Source: an uncultured Acidobacteriaceae bacterium (GTDB taxonomy: Bacteria; Acidobacteriota; Terriglobia; Terriglobales; Acidobacteriaceae). From it: DNA of 64,000 nt. The stretch's first letter is position 1, and each line of letters begins with the position of its first letter. This document shows positions 52,889 to 62,338 of this stretch, one piece after another. Position numbers and translations under genes: made by a program. The notes under the pieces are model-generated. The model made no database searches, was not told the origin of the DNA, and saw nothing but the letters and a program-made list of their open reading frames with translations. The DNA is taken from the NCBI GenBank assembly GCA_937879855.1, contig CALFMO010000062.1, positions 75,254-139,253 of the forward strand. The letters run 5' to 3'.

Positions 52889-54669
52889 GCAACCTCCTCT
52901 CTAATTCTTTCTGCTTCTGTGCTTCCCACTGCAGACGAACGCTTCGTAACTCGAGTCCCGCCGGCGACCAGAACATCGATCTTCGAGCGCAAGAATGTCG
53001 AATACCCTTCGACTGCGCGATTGACGATCGGTTCTCCCGCCAAATTAAAGGATGTGTTGAGCAGCACCGGAATTCCGGTGCGCTGCCCGTATGCTTCCAG
53101 CAATGCATGAAGGCGTGGTGCCATCGCAGGATCCAGTACCTGTACTCGCGCGGTCCCATCGACATGTGTGATCGCCTGGAGTTGCGACTTCCATTCGGGT
53201 CGAACCGGAAACACCCCAGACATAAAGCGCGCTAAGCGGGTTCCCCCTCGGGGAATATCGAAATAGCGGCCAGCAACGTCGGTTGGCACAACCGGTGCGA
53301 ACGGACGAAATGGCTCACGGTATTTGATTTCGCGGTTGAGCCGATCTCGCATTTCGGTCGTACGGGGCGCTGTGAGGATACTGCGATGACCAAGCGCGCG
53401 CGGCCCGAACTCAAGAGCGCCCTCCATCCACCCAACGATGCGGTTGGCCGCCAAATCGTCAGCAGTCTGTTCGATGAGTGCGCTATCTCGAAGCGTCTCG
53501 ACGTGGTGGCCGTCTTCTTGCGCAATCCGAGCCAACTCCGATCCATCAACCGAAGGTCCCCAAAAAGGATGATCGGGTAGATCACGATCCGGATTTCCAA
53601 AGTGAATGCGATCGCAATAGAGCGCCGCACCCATTGCGCACCCAGCATCGCCGGGCGCAGGCGGCACAAATATGCGTTCAAAGCCTGATTCTGCGAGAAG
53701 GCGTGCGTTAGCGACGCCGTTAAGGGCTACGCCCCCTCCAAAGCACAAATCCGCCAAGCCGGTTTCCTGATGGAGTGTGCGGGCAAGTTCCACGAGTGTG
53801 TCTTCGAGGACCCGCTGAACGCTGGCAGCGCAATCGGCGAACCTCTGACCCTCCGCTGTGTCCAAATCGATCGGCTCGTACGGATTTCGTGGCGGCCCAA
53901 AAAGCTCGGCGAAGCGTGGCGAATAGGACCGTTTGGCGGTGGTATGAAATTCAAAGTAACTCAGATCAAGCGCAAATGCGCCATCGGGTGTGCGGCATAT
54001 AAGCTTACGGACTTGCTCGACCATAGTGGGCTTGCCGTAGGCAGCGAGGCCCATGACCTTGTATTCGTCCTCATTCACCTTGAAACCGAGATATGCAGTG
54101 AATGTCGAATACAGCATCCCCAGAGAATGGGGAAACCTGATTTCACGAAAGCGCCTGATTTTTGTGGTACCGTTCGAGCCTCGCTCGCCGTCGCCGACGG
54201 AAAGCGTTGCCCACTCACCGACCGCGTCAGCTGTCATGATGGCGGCGCGGCGTGTGGGCGCCGTGAGGAACGCGGCCGCGGCGTGAGCCTGATGGTGCTC
54301 GGTAAACAGAACCTTGCGTCCGGGTACGCCTAACTGCGATGAGATAATCCCACGCATCCACACCTTCTCGCCGAGCAAATTCTTCATTGCTTTGGGAAAT
54401 GCCCGCCAAGACTGTGGGAACGCGCGCAATGCGCAGGTAAGTACGCGATCGAACTTCAGCATCGGCCGCTCGTAGAAGACAACGGCGTCTAGATCGTCGG
54501 GCTCGATCCGGGCATTCTGAAGACACCATTCGATCGCCAAGAGCGGAAAGGCAGCATCGCCTTTGTGGCGCGACAGTCGTTCCTCCTGGACAGCGCAGAT
54601 GGGCACACCATCAACAACGAGGGCTGCCGCAGAATCGTGGTAATGCGCCGAAATGCCAAGAATATTCAT
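52885..54669 (-). CDS. NodU/CmcH-type carbamoyltransferase
   Basis: ATG 54669 (MNILGISAHYHDSAAAL) starts 1 bp after the ferritin-like gene stop; an ATG 96 bp upstream would overlap it. The 594-residue enzyme has the ASKHA-type N-terminal domain (AVQEERLSRHKGD, the metal-binding HHQAHAAAAFLTAP, ADAVGEWATLS, DEYKVMGLAAYG, GGVALNGVANARL) and the C-terminal YrdC-like domain (GWMEGALEFGPRALGHRSIL, KYREPFRPFAPVV, LNTSFNLAGEPIV). It transfers carbamoyl from carbamoyl phosphate, via carbamoyl-AMP, to a hydroxyl of a natural product, sugar or lipid. The partner genes do not reveal the acceptor. Confidence 0.93.
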   Translation of the reverse strand: MNILGISAHYHDSAAALVVDGVPICAVQEERLSRHKGDAAFPLLAIEWCLQNARIEPDDLDAVVFYERPMLKFDRVLTCALRAFPQSWRAFPKAMKNLLGEKVWMRGIISSQLGVPGRKVLFTEHHQAHAAAAFLTAPTRRAAIMTADAVGEWATLSVGDGERGSNGTTKIRRFREIRFPHSLGMLYSTFTAYLGFKVNEDEYKVMGLAAYGKPTMVEQVRKLICRTPDGAFALDLSYFEFHTTAKRSYSPRFAELFGPPRNPYEPIDLDTAEGQRFADCAASVQRVLEDTLVELARTLHQETGLADLCFGGGVALNGVANARLLAESGFERIFVPPAPGDAGCAMGAALYCDRIHFGNPDRDLPDHPFWGPSVDGSELARIAQEDGHHVETLRDSALIEQTADDLAANRIVGWMEGALEFGPRALGHRSILTAPRTTEMRDRLNREIKYREPFRPFAPVVPTDVAGRYFDIPRGGTRLARFMSGVFPVRPEWKSQLQAITHVDGTARVQVLDPAMAPRLHALLEAYGQRTGIPVLLNTSFNLAGEPIVNRAVEGYSTFLRSKIDVLVAGGTRVTKRSSAVGSTEAERIREEVA

Positions 54670-54670
54670 G

Positions 54671-55438
54671 TCAATATTGCCTGTTGAGTGAATCGCTGGA
54701 TGTCGGAGAGACCGCGGTCCATCCGGCACTTTCCCGATGCGCGGCGCGCTTTGCCATCCAGGCAAATGGCGGCAATAGGACGAAGTACTGAATGGTCAGC
54801 AGTATTGAACCCAATATTGCCGCAAGGCTGGTCGCAAGGCGCAGGTAGGCCTTCCACAGTCGACTGAGGCGCGCACGCCACAAGTGACGCTTGTGCTGCT
54901 GAGGTTCGACCCGGGCGAGTTGCGTAAGTGTGTAGTTCATGTGAAATGTTTCATCGTGCAGAATCTCTTCAAAAATTGCGCGCGTCGGTGGGTCGTGCTG
55001 CATGACGTCACGATAGATGCAGAAGCGGCTCGCTGCTGCTTTCTCTGATAAATGCAGAAACGCGAGCATCGTTTGATCCGATTCGCCGTCTACCTGCAAA
55101 TCGTCAAGACCGTGCCCGCCAGGCGCAAGCCAATCACCTTGGAACCCGATATTGGAGTGGGACCGAGAAACTCTCAAAAGCTCGGCTGCGCGATGACGAA
55201 ACAGAATGCCATGACGAAATTCGTCAATTGCATGCTCTAGATATAGGCGTCGTAAAAGAGGGTCGGAAGTAACTTCGGCCGCGCGCAGGATATCGCGGCC
55301 TCCGTCCGTTTCGGTTTCGCCGAAGCGAAGGAGTTTCTGTACACGCCGATTCGTATCGCTCCAGATCCACCGATGCACAGGCGTCAGCATTCGATCAAAC
55401 GCTGTGGGCCGCTCGTGGGGCCGAGGCGAATCCATCAT
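54671..55438 (-). CDS. Ferritin-like diiron protein with a membrane tail
   Basis: A 255-residue protein. A four-helix ferritin-like core shows E-x6-H/E-x2-H motifs in YLEHAIDEFRHGILFRHR (about 68-85) and IFEEILHDETFHMNYTL, consistent with two iron ions. A C-terminal transmembrane stretch (ATSLAAILGSILLTIQYFVLLPPF) would anchor it. Ferritin-like oxygenases or desaturases could hydroxylate the molecule that the next enzyme carbamoylates. It is first in the four-gene operon and ends 1 bp before the carbamoyltransferase ATG. Family membership is from motif reading only. Confidence 0.75.
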   Translation of the reverse strand: MMDSPRPHERPTAFDRMLTPVHRWIWSDTNRRVQKLLRFGETETDGGRDILRAAEVTSDPLLRRLYLEHAIDEFRHGILFRHRAAELLRVSRSHSNIGFQGDWLAPGGHGLDDLQVDGESDQTMLAFLHLSEKAAASRFCIYRDVMQHDPPTRAIFEEILHDETFHMNYTLTQLARVEPQQHKRHLWRARLSRLWKAYLRLATSLAAILGSILLTIQYFVLLPPFAWMAKRAAHRESAGWTAVSPTSSDSLNRQY

Positions 55439-55466
55439 GAGCCTAAGATGTGAGATCCGGAGCCTG

Positions 55467-55493
55467 AAAATGTCAAAGCTTTGTCAACATTTT
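55467..55493. promoter_or_regulatory. Dyad upstream of the carbamoyltransferase operon
   Basis: AAAATGT (55467-55473) and ACATTTT (55487-55493) flank the perfect palindrome CAAAGCTTTG (55474-55483). It ends 29 bp upstream of the ferritin-like start and is a candidate operator. Confidence 0.45.
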
Positions 55494-55569
55494 GTTCTTA
55501 ATTTGCGATAGTTTAGGTTCACTCCAACTTCTTTGGGTATGCTCAAAAGAAGTCCACATGAATCTTTGC

Positions 55570-55653
55570 CTAACCCCTGCAAGATTGTGACAATTATTTT
55601 GACTTGAAACGACTCTCAGTTTGGTCGTGCGCGCATCAAGTCGTAGGGGTTAG
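55570..55653. repeat. Spaced 9-bp inverted repeat in the divergent intergenic region
   Basis: CTAACCCCT (55570-55578) and AGGGGTTAG (55645-55653) are perfect reverse complements 66 bp apart between the ferritin-like and SGNH genes. The right copy also supplies AGGGG as a possible ribosome site for the SGNH gene. Confidence 0.4.
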
Positions 55654-55655
55654 CC

Positions 55656-56900
55656 TTGGGAAACATGCCTCCAGTTCGCGAGACCCAAGCATTCAGACAT
55701 TTCGCGGCGCGTGCGATTGCTGAGATCGTTGTCGCATCCGTCGGCGGCGCTTTCCTCGTCTGCGCAATCATCGCTAATCAGCGCTTTCTGGATAGACATT
55801 TCGTGCCGTCCTTTTTCCTGCCTCGGCATTGGTACGTGGTAATAGAAACTTTCTGTCGATTGTTTATGGTCGCGATGGGTGCATGGCTCGTGACCCTGGG
55901 CCGATCCCGCGCTGGACGCTTCGCCTCCCGGGCACCGGCCCGCGCACTGCACATCGTTGTCGCTACGATCCTGGCACTCGGTGCAAGCAACCTGATGCTG
56001 CGGCGTGTACACCTCCGTCCGTACGAGTGGCTATCCCCCAATGATGAGCCGCGCCGTCAACTCGATCTCCGACTGGGCTGGACGTGGGTGCCGGGGCGTA
56101 CCGGGCACAAGACCGTGGGCGGGCGCACCATCGACTACTCGATCGATACGACAGGATATCGAGTCAGCCACGTCGATGAACCTGTCGTTTTTGAGCGCCC
56201 CACCATATTGTTCACCGGCGAATCCGTGATGTTCGGCGAGGGACTGACTTGGGAAGAAAGCATCCCTGCCCAGGTTGGCACGATGGTGGGAATACAGACG
56301 GCCAATCTGGCGGTCCATGGTTATGGCAACGATCAAGCGTATTTGAGGTTGCAGGCGGAACTGCCTCGTTTTCACCAACCGGTGGCCGTAGTGTCGCTGT
56401 TCATGACGGCACTCTTCGGGCGGAATCTGGATCAGGATCGGCCGCACCTTGGTCCAGGTCTTATCTGGTTACCGGCGGAACAGCGCCCTCGTCTCTCCTC
56501 GCTCGCGAAGTTGATCGTCCCGTACCGCGAAGACGCGACGGTCGACCGCGGTGTAACTGTGACCCGCGAGGTATTTCGTGCTACCAGCGAGCTAGCGCGA
56601 TCGCGCGGGGCAATTCCGCTCCTCGTGGTACTGCAATTTGGCCGTGAAGAGTGGGCTGAACAGGCGTTGCGTCGCCGGATTCTCGACACCGCGAGCATAC
56701 CTTATGTCTTGGTGGAAATTGATTCGGCGTGGCGTCTGCCTTGGGACCGGCATCCCAACGCCCGTGCCGCCCATGCCATCGCCGCCGCCATCGCGGGTGA
56801 GTTGCGACGACGCTTGCTATTGCAACCCGTGTCAAGCAGTGCTCTTGGCTCTCATCGCGAACCTCTTTCTCCAAAGACTCTTACACCCAGGACTCGATGA
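55656..56900 (+). CDS. Membrane-anchored SGNH/GDSL-type hydrolase
   Basis: About 414 residues. Starts are TTG 55656 (AGGGG 6 nt upstream) or ATG 55665. The N-terminal third has about three membrane segments (IAEIVVASVGGAFLVCAII, WYVVIETFCRLFMVAMGAWLV, ALHIVVATILALGASNLML). The SGNH domain follows: FTGESVMFGEGLTWEES with the nucleophile in GES rather than GDS, NLAVHGYGNDQAYLRL (block III, glycine and Asn), and the catalytic pair in WDRHPNARAAHAIA. It is probably an esterase or acyltransferase-related enzyme acting on lipids or glycans outside the membrane. It is divergent from the carbamoyltransferase operon and may belong to the same pathway. Confidence 0.8.
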   Translation: MGNMPPVRETQAFRHFAARAIAEIVVASVGGAFLVCAIIANQRFLDRHFVPSFFLPRHWYVVIETFCRLFMVAMGAWLVTLGRSRAGRFASRAPARALHIVVATILALGASNLMLRRVHLRPYEWLSPNDEPRRQLDLRLGWTWVPGRTGHKTVGGRTIDYSIDTTGYRVSHVDEPVVFERPTILFTGESVMFGEGLTWEESIPAQVGTMVGIQTANLAVHGYGNDQAYLRLQAELPRFHQPVAVVSLFMTALFGRNLDQDRPHLGPGLIWLPAEQRPRLSSLAKLIVPYREDATVDRGVTVTREVFRATSELARSRGAIPLLVVLQFGREEWAEQALRRRILDTASIPYVLVEIDSAWRLPWDRHPNARAAHAIAAAIAGELRRRLLLQPVSSSALGSHREPLSPKTLTPRTR

Positions 56901-57033
56901 CGTTCCGCCTCGGAAATGTCAAGAAACTGTAATTTCGCCGCCACCGTTGTGGACCGTCTGCCGGGCAAATGCATCTTCATTGCCGACGGATTTGGTTCGA
57001 TAGTGTGATGAATTGTGTTTCGGACCCGAATCT

Positions 57034-57840
57034 ATGGTTGCTTTCCGGTCTAAGCTCTTCCCGCTGATTGCGATCTGGATTGTAATCATTCAGGCGAGCG
57101 GATTGACTGCTGAGCAGATTCCAGTGCGTCACATCGAAGGCGTGACGCTTGGATTCCTGGTGCTGCGGAATACAAAGGGAGAAGCGTTGGCGTATGGCGA
57201 GTGGAAACAAGTTGTGAAGCCCGATGGTCTCGTGGTGGATGACTTGCGATTTCAGTTCAAAGACGGATCGCTTTACGAGGAGATCACGAAGTTTACCCAA
57301 CGCGGCAAGTTTCGGCTGGTAAGCGATCAGGTGGTACAGAAAGGACCGTCGTTCAGGCAACAAAGCGAGAGCTGGATTGACGTAGAGACGGGCAAGATCA
57401 CGGTCCGCACGAATGAGAAGGGTAAAGAAAAGACGACGACTAATCACCTCGACTTGCCCGATGATGTCTCGAACGGATTGCTCTTTGTACTCTTAAAGAA
57501 TGTGGACCCCGCGGCCGAGACCACCGTTTCGTTTGTGGCAGCATCCTCAAAGCCGCGGGTTGTAAAGTGGAATATTTCGCCTGACCCAGAAAAGACCATC
57601 AAAATTGGCTGGACGACGCAGAAGGCTCAGCACTACGTTGTGAAAACAAAAATTCAAGGACCGGCAGGCGTCGTAGCTCCGCTCGTGGGCAAGCAGCCTC
57701 CCGACATTCATGTGTGGCTTATAAAGAGTGAGGCGCCCACGTTTGTTGAATTCGAAGGACCGCTGTCTCAGGACAACCCAGTGTGGCACATCGAATTGGC
57801 TGCGCCGGAGCCGGATTCAAAAGCCGTGAAGATAGAGTGA
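57034..57840 (+). CDS. Exported hypothetical protein
   Basis: A 268-residue protein starting at ATG 57034 (a TTG at 57013 is possible). The signal peptide is RSKLFPLIAIWIVIIQASGLTA. The mature part is beta-rich (GFLVLRNTKGEALAYGEWKQ, LYEEITKFTQRGKFRLVSDQ, GKITVRTNEKGKEKTTTNHLDLPDD) and reminiscent of DUF3108-type envelope proteins. I do not recognise it with certainty. It precedes a YceI-like gene on the same strand. Confidence 0.6.
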   Translation: MVAFRSKLFPLIAIWIVIIQASGLTAEQIPVRHIEGVTLGFLVLRNTKGEALAYGEWKQVVKPDGLVVDDLRFQFKDGSLYEEITKFTQRGKFRLVSDQVVQKGPSFRQQSESWIDVETGKITVRTNEKGKEKTTTNHLDLPDDVSNGLLFVLLKNVDPAAETTVSFVAASSKPRVVKWNISPDPEKTIKIGWTTQKAQHYVVKTKIQGPAGVVAPLVGKQPPDIHVWLIKSEAPTFVEFEGPLSQDNPVWHIELAAPEPDSKAVKIE

Positions 57841-57911
57841 CTTTGCGAAGGAGGTCACAGGCCATTCGAGTGGTTGTTCCCGTCAACGCCAAAGTTGGTG
57901 ACAGGTATGTC

Positions 57912-58526
57912 ATGATTCTGAAAAAGACCGCAATCTCCTATGTGGTGCGATCGCTTCTTCCAGTGGTCGCTTTAATTTCGTGTGTCGGAAGTGCCACCGG
58001 GCAGGACACATCAATCGACACCACCCATTCAAAACTTTTGATCCATGTGTCTAAATCAGGCGTCTTCTCTGGTTTTGCTGACAATCACGAAGTCGAGGCA
58101 CGCATTGCGAAGGGAAGCTTGGACACTAAAGCTGGGCAACTAAGATTATCCGTTGATTCCCGCCAGATGCGCGTTCTCGATCCTCAGTTATCAGCGGATA
58201 AACGACAACAGGTCCAAGAGCGCATGTTGGGACCTGAAGTCTTGGATTCCATTCGTTTTCCAGAAATCACGTTTGAATCCACGCACGCAGAACAGGAGCT
58301 TGAAGGGAGGGTTAGGGTTGACGGAATGCTCTCGTTGCATGGAGTTAGAAAGCGCGTCTCCGTCCTCGCGAAGATGGAGAATGGACGGTATACCGGCAGG
58401 TTTTCGTTAAAGCAACGCGATTTCGGTATTACTCCGGTGAGCATTGCCGGCGGAACCGTGAAGGTAAAAGACCAGTTGACAATCGAATTCGACATTCTCA
58501 CCACTACCGCTGAGAAGAAGAAATGA
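57912..58526 (+). CDS. Exported YceI-like lipocalin-fold protein
   Basis: A 204-residue protein from ATG 57912; the frame is open further upstream but only this start leaves an N-terminal signal peptide (VVRSLLPVVALISCVGSATG). The YceI-type barrel has DTTHSKLLIHVSKSGVFSGFADNHEVE, GQLRLSVDSRQMRVLDPQLS, FPEITFESTHAE, VDGMLSLHGVRKRVSVLAKME and RFSLKQRDFGITPVSIAGGTVKVKDQL. YceI proteins bind long isoprenoid or amphipathic molecules in the periplasm. Confidence 0.82.
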   Translation: MILKKTAISYVVRSLLPVVALISCVGSATGQDTSIDTTHSKLLIHVSKSGVFSGFADNHEVEARIAKGSLDTKAGQLRLSVDSRQMRVLDPQLSADKRQQVQERMLGPEVLDSIRFPEITFESTHAEQELEGRVRVDGMLSLHGVRKRVSVLAKMENGRYTGRFSLKQRDFGITPVSIAGGTVKVKDQLTIEFDILTTTAEKKK

Positions 58527-58875
58527 CGACGGAGTGGCCAGAAGAGTGCTGGACGACGGAACTGGGATTCAACTAAATGGATACTCAGCGTGCGATTGCA
58601 AGCGTCGCCAGTGCCGGTCATCCCGCCGAACATTTTGACACCGGGTACGGTTAAACTTTAGAGATTCGGTTTCTTTAGTCGGTCGACGCTTTGTTGGCAA
58701 TCCGCAAGTCGGACGTGATTGATCTGACCTCCAGAAATGGTAACCGATGGCGATGGAAAACGAAAAAATAGCCGTAAAGGCTTGCTGAGCGCGAAATTTG
58801 GGCTCAATAAATTTGTGCTTTTCCCCTCTTCCCCAATCGGTGTTAATATTCCGGTCCGAACCTTGGGGCCTTAAG
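58527..58875. other. Intergenic region, nothing recognised
   Basis: 349 bp before the hybrid kinase; a minus-strand frame here is Arg/Thr-rich and not convincing. Confidence 0.5.
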
Positions 58876-61398
58876 ATGGATCTCGATTCTCGGGCATTAA
58901 AACGAGTTCCAGCGACCTTTCGAGTTCCACGGTTAGCCCTCGCGGCTGTGCTGTTGCTTCTTGCGCACGTAACCCTTCTCACTGTTTTTGGTCACTCGAT
59001 TTCAATCGGCGCATGGTCGGACGATGTGCAGCTCGCTTTAGTGGTTTTTGCATCGGTCACCTGTTTCCATACCGCCCGCCGCTCTACCGGGTTCGCCCGG
59101 CCGTTTTGGTATCTCACAGCAGCCACTCTTGGAACGTGGTCTCTGGGTAAATGCCTCGCCCTTTCTCACCGCGATTATCTAGGGCAGACAGCACTCGGAT
59201 TCACTCCAGTCCTTCTGTATTTTCTCTGTGCCACCCCACTGTTCGTAGCGGTGTTCATTTCTGATGACGACTTCGCCGGCGGAATTAACTGGGAATGGCT
59301 CTTGGATGCGTCGCAGATCTTCGGGTTGATCTTTATCATCTACCTTTTCCTGATTTACATCCCTCTTGTGGCTTACGGGGAACGGTTCGTGAGCCCCATA
59401 GAAGATCGACTTCTTTTGTGGCGCAATAGTCTGCTAACGGCAGGACTGCTAGCACGCGGTCTCTCTTCCAGGTCAACCGATATTCGGCGGCTATATTTGC
59501 CAATGGCGGGAATCATAGGCATTTTCACTGTTTCAACGTGGATCGCGAACCGCGCACAGGAAGCCTCCAAGGCATCGGACACAGCGTGGTATGACCTTGC
59601 ATGGTCAATTCCGTTCTGCCTCATCGCACTGCATGGCAGCTTCTGGCAGCATTCGCCAGGTAGAACCAGTGCGCCCTTAAAGCTTCCTAGCATCTCCCGC
59701 GTCATTCTAGTTTTTCTGCCATCGCTGATTCTCCCCCTAATGTTATTGGTTGAGTACCCCACTCTGCTTCGTAAACAACTCTTTCTTGGCCTCTTTGGTT
59801 TGATTTTCTCGATGATCCTTTTTAACGTTCGATTGATGTTGACCCAGCGGCGCCAGCGGCTGACGCTGGAAGCACTTCGCGCCAGTGAATACCAGTATCG
59901 CTCCCTTTTCGAGCGCAACATGGCCGGGGTCTTTCGCAGCACGCTCGACGGGAAACTTGTGGATTGCAATCCCGCCTTTGTCAACATGTTCGGATATTCA
60001 CGCGAGGAGTTGATGGGCATCCCTTTGCACGAACTCTATTTCGGGGGGAAAGAGGAGCGTAGCAAGTGGGTTGCTTCACTTCGAAAAGAAAGCGGGAGCG
60101 TACCTCGAGAGCACTGCTTCCGGCGCAAGGATGGAACAACTCTGTGGGCTGTATTGAATTCCAACGTCGATAATCAGTCCCCTGGTACAGAATTGTTGGA
60201 AGGGACAGTGGTTGATGTCACTGAACGACGAGCTCTCGAAGGTCAGTTGCGTCATGCCCAGAAGCTCGAAGCTCTCGGCCAACTTTCGGGCAGCATTGCG
60301 CATGATTTCAATAATCTTCTGAGTGTCATCATCGGCTACAGTGAGATCCTCTCTGCCGATCCCGCTCTGGAAGGTACGGCGAAAAATCAGCTTGAGACGA
60401 TCAAACGAGCAGGAGAGCGCGCGGCATCTTTGACAAGTCAACTCCTTGCTTTTAGCCGCAGGCAAGTGCTCCAGCCCTCAGTTATCAACCTCAACTCTCT
60501 GCTCCGGGAGACAGAGAGGATGTTTCATCATATCATGCCAGAGAACCTAGAACAGAACTTCGTACTCGATCCATCACTTTGGAAAACCAGAGCAGATCCC
60601 AACCAAATGGTGCAAGTCATTGTCAATCTGGCCGTAAACGCGCGTGATGCTATGCCCAAAGGCGGTGCGCTTACGATTCAAACTGCCAACGTTGTTTTTG
60701 AGGAGGACGCCAGCATGGATGCGACCGATATTGCCGCGGGGGACTACGTGATGCTTTCGGTTACGGACACTGGGATTGGCATGACCCCCGAAACGCGATC
60801 ACGAATTTTCGAACCGTTTTTCACGACGAAGGAAGCGGGGAAAGGCACAGGTCTTGGTCTATCAACCGTCTATGGCATCGTGAAGCAGAGCGGTGGCTCC
60901 ATCGAAGTCTATAGCGAACCGGATCACGGCACGACAATCAAGATCTACTTGCCCCGGGTAGAAGCGACTGCAGAGAAAGTCCCATTACCGACCAAGCAGT
61001 CCAGCAGCAAGCGAGGTTCAGAGAGAATTCTTCTTGTCGAGGATGACCCCCTTGTAAGAGGTTTGACGATAGATGTCCTCAAGGCACAAGGATATACAGT
61101 TCGGGCGATCGATAAACCCGAAGAAATCGAAGCACTTCTGCGAGAGAATGAAATGTTCGACCTGTTATTGACAGACGTAGTGATGCCGAAGATGAGTGGG
61201 CCGGAGGTTGCACAACGAGTGATGTCGCGCTGGCCCAAGATCAAGGTGCTGTATATTTCTGGCTACGCCAGGAACGGGGTCCTCCGCCACGTTCTTCTTG
61301 AAGATGGACTTTCCTTTCTGCAAAAGCCTTTCACGCCGGTTGTTCTTACCACAACCGTACGAGAAGTCCTCGATACAGAACGCACGGGCAGAAGCTAA
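58876..61398 (+). CDS. Hybrid sensor histidine kinase with PAS and receiver domains
   Basis: An 840-residue protein (ATG 58876). Roughly nine membrane helices occupy residues 20-310, then a PAS domain (YRSLFERNMAGVF, about 340), the phosphoacceptor His near 476 in GSIAHDFNNLLSVIIGYSEIL, a HATPase with VIVNLAVNARDAMPKGG, DTGIGM and GKGTGLGLSTVYG, and a C-terminal receiver with phospho-Asp near 764 in LLLTDVVMPKMSGP. It senses an unknown signal through its membrane domain and passes phosphate to its own receiver. It lies next to a sigma54 response regulator gene with a membrane protein gene between. Confidence 0.92.
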   Translation: MDLDSRALKRVPATFRVPRLALAAVLLLLAHVTLLTVFGHSISIGAWSDDVQLALVVFASVTCFHTARRSTGFARPFWYLTAATLGTWSLGKCLALSHRDYLGQTALGFTPVLLYFLCATPLFVAVFISDDDFAGGINWEWLLDASQIFGLIFIIYLFLIYIPLVAYGERFVSPIEDRLLLWRNSLLTAGLLARGLSSRSTDIRRLYLPMAGIIGIFTVSTWIANRAQEASKASDTAWYDLAWSIPFCLIALHGSFWQHSPGRTSAPLKLPSISRVILVFLPSLILPLMLLVEYPTLLRKQLFLGLFGLIFSMILFNVRLMLTQRRQRLTLEALRASEYQYRSLFERNMAGVFRSTLDGKLVDCNPAFVNMFGYSREELMGIPLHELYFGGKEERSKWVASLRKESGSVPREHCFRRKDGTTLWAVLNSNVDNQSPGTELLEGTVVDVTERRALEGQLRHAQKLEALGQLSGSIAHDFNNLLSVIIGYSEILSADPALEGTAKNQLETIKRAGERAASLTSQLLAFSRRQVLQPSVINLNSLLRETERMFHHIMPENLEQNFVLDPSLWKTRADPNQMVQVIVNLAVNARDAMPKGGALTIQTANVVFEEDASMDATDIAAGDYVMLSVTDTGIGMTPETRSRIFEPFFTTKEAGKGTGLGLSTVYGIVKQSGGSIEVYSEPDHGTTIKIYLPRVEATAEKVPLPTKQSSSKRGSERILLVEDDPLVRGLTIDVLKAQGYTVRAIDKPEEIEALLRENEMFDLLLTDVVMPKMSGPEVAQRVMSRWPKIKVLYISGYARNGVLRHVLLEDGLSFLQKPFTPVVLTTTVREVLDTERTGRS

Positions 61399-61505
61399 AG
61401 AAGCTGACGTACGCGGCTCATGTGAAAACTGTTCGACTTGCGTTGAAACATGTGCCTGCAATCGGCGGAGTCCTTCGGGTTGCGGTTTCGAATGGAGCTG
61501 GTCCG

Positions 61506-62303
61506 CTAACGAAACTTAGGCAAGCATTCGGGGCAGAGGCCGTGGGAAAAGCGAGCCTCGGAACGCGCGGAGATGCACTCCTCCAAAACCATCCAGGTGC
61601 TATCTTCCTGTCGAATCTTCTTGCACGCCGAACAGATCGGGAGGATCCCTTCTAACTGCTTGACGGCTGCCAGAGCCGCTTCCAACCTGCTGACAGTTTT
61701 CTGTTCGATCAAGAGTGCAGCAAACGATTCCCGGCGGGTGCGATGCAGCGCCCTCGAAGACACCAGGCCCACTCCGAGCGTCGCCACGAGTGCAGTCAGC
61801 CCAGCCGCAATTGCGAAATTCGTCGGTTTCTTGCTCACGACCAGAGCCATGAGCGCAAGACACGTCGCTGTCCCAGTCCCCGCCTGAAATGTGAATCGCA
61901 TTGGGACCACCAAAGAAATTATTAAGAGCGTGAGGATGCCCATCGGGACTGCCTGTTGCGGAGGACGCATGGAGAGTGAATAGAACGCAAGGCAAACGAC
62001 GACTGTGATCCAACCTAACAGCCATCGGTCGAATGACTGCGGGGCGATAGGCCCACGCAAACGAAGTAGAAGCATTGCAGTCGATACGAGAATCACAAAG
62101 CGCGCCAGCAAAAGTGCGAGGAAGACTGGGGTGACGCCTTGGAACATCAAATCAATGAGCGCGAATGACACAACCAGACAAGAAATAGCCAGAGATAGGA
62201 ATTTGACCGTTCTCAGATCCTCCGTCCGATTCTCGAATCGAAACTGCTGTTCCGTCAGATTGGACGCAAATGTTGCCCACGGTGCGAGAGAAAGTTCGCT
62301 CAT
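61506..62303 (-). CDS. Membrane protein with C-terminal Cys-rich signalling motif
   Basis: A 265-residue protein with about six membrane helices (SLAISCLVVSFALIDLMF to TALVATLGVGLVSS). A coiled segment (LIEQKTVSRLEAALAAVKQLE) leads to a tail LPICSACKKIRQED ... EARFSHGLCPEC. This C-x2-C ... C-x2-C tail is the domain often found at the end of receiver or GGDEF proteins and probably binds zinc. It lies opposite two signalling genes. No kinase, receiver or other catalytic domain is visible in it. Confidence 0.65.
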   Translation of the reverse strand: MSELSLAPWATFASNLTEQQFRFENRTEDLRTVKFLSLAISCLVVSFALIDLMFQGVTPVFLALLLARFVILVSTAMLLLRLRGPIAPQSFDRWLLGWITVVVCLAFYSLSMRPPQQAVPMGILTLLIISLVVPMRFTFQAGTGTATCLALMALVVSKKPTNFAIAAGLTALVATLGVGLVSSRALHRTRRESFAALLIEQKTVSRLEAALAAVKQLEGILPICSACKKIRQEDSTWMVLEECISARSEARFSHGLCPECLPKFR

Positions 62304-62338
62304 TCACTCTCAAACATATACGATGTTAATGTAATGCT

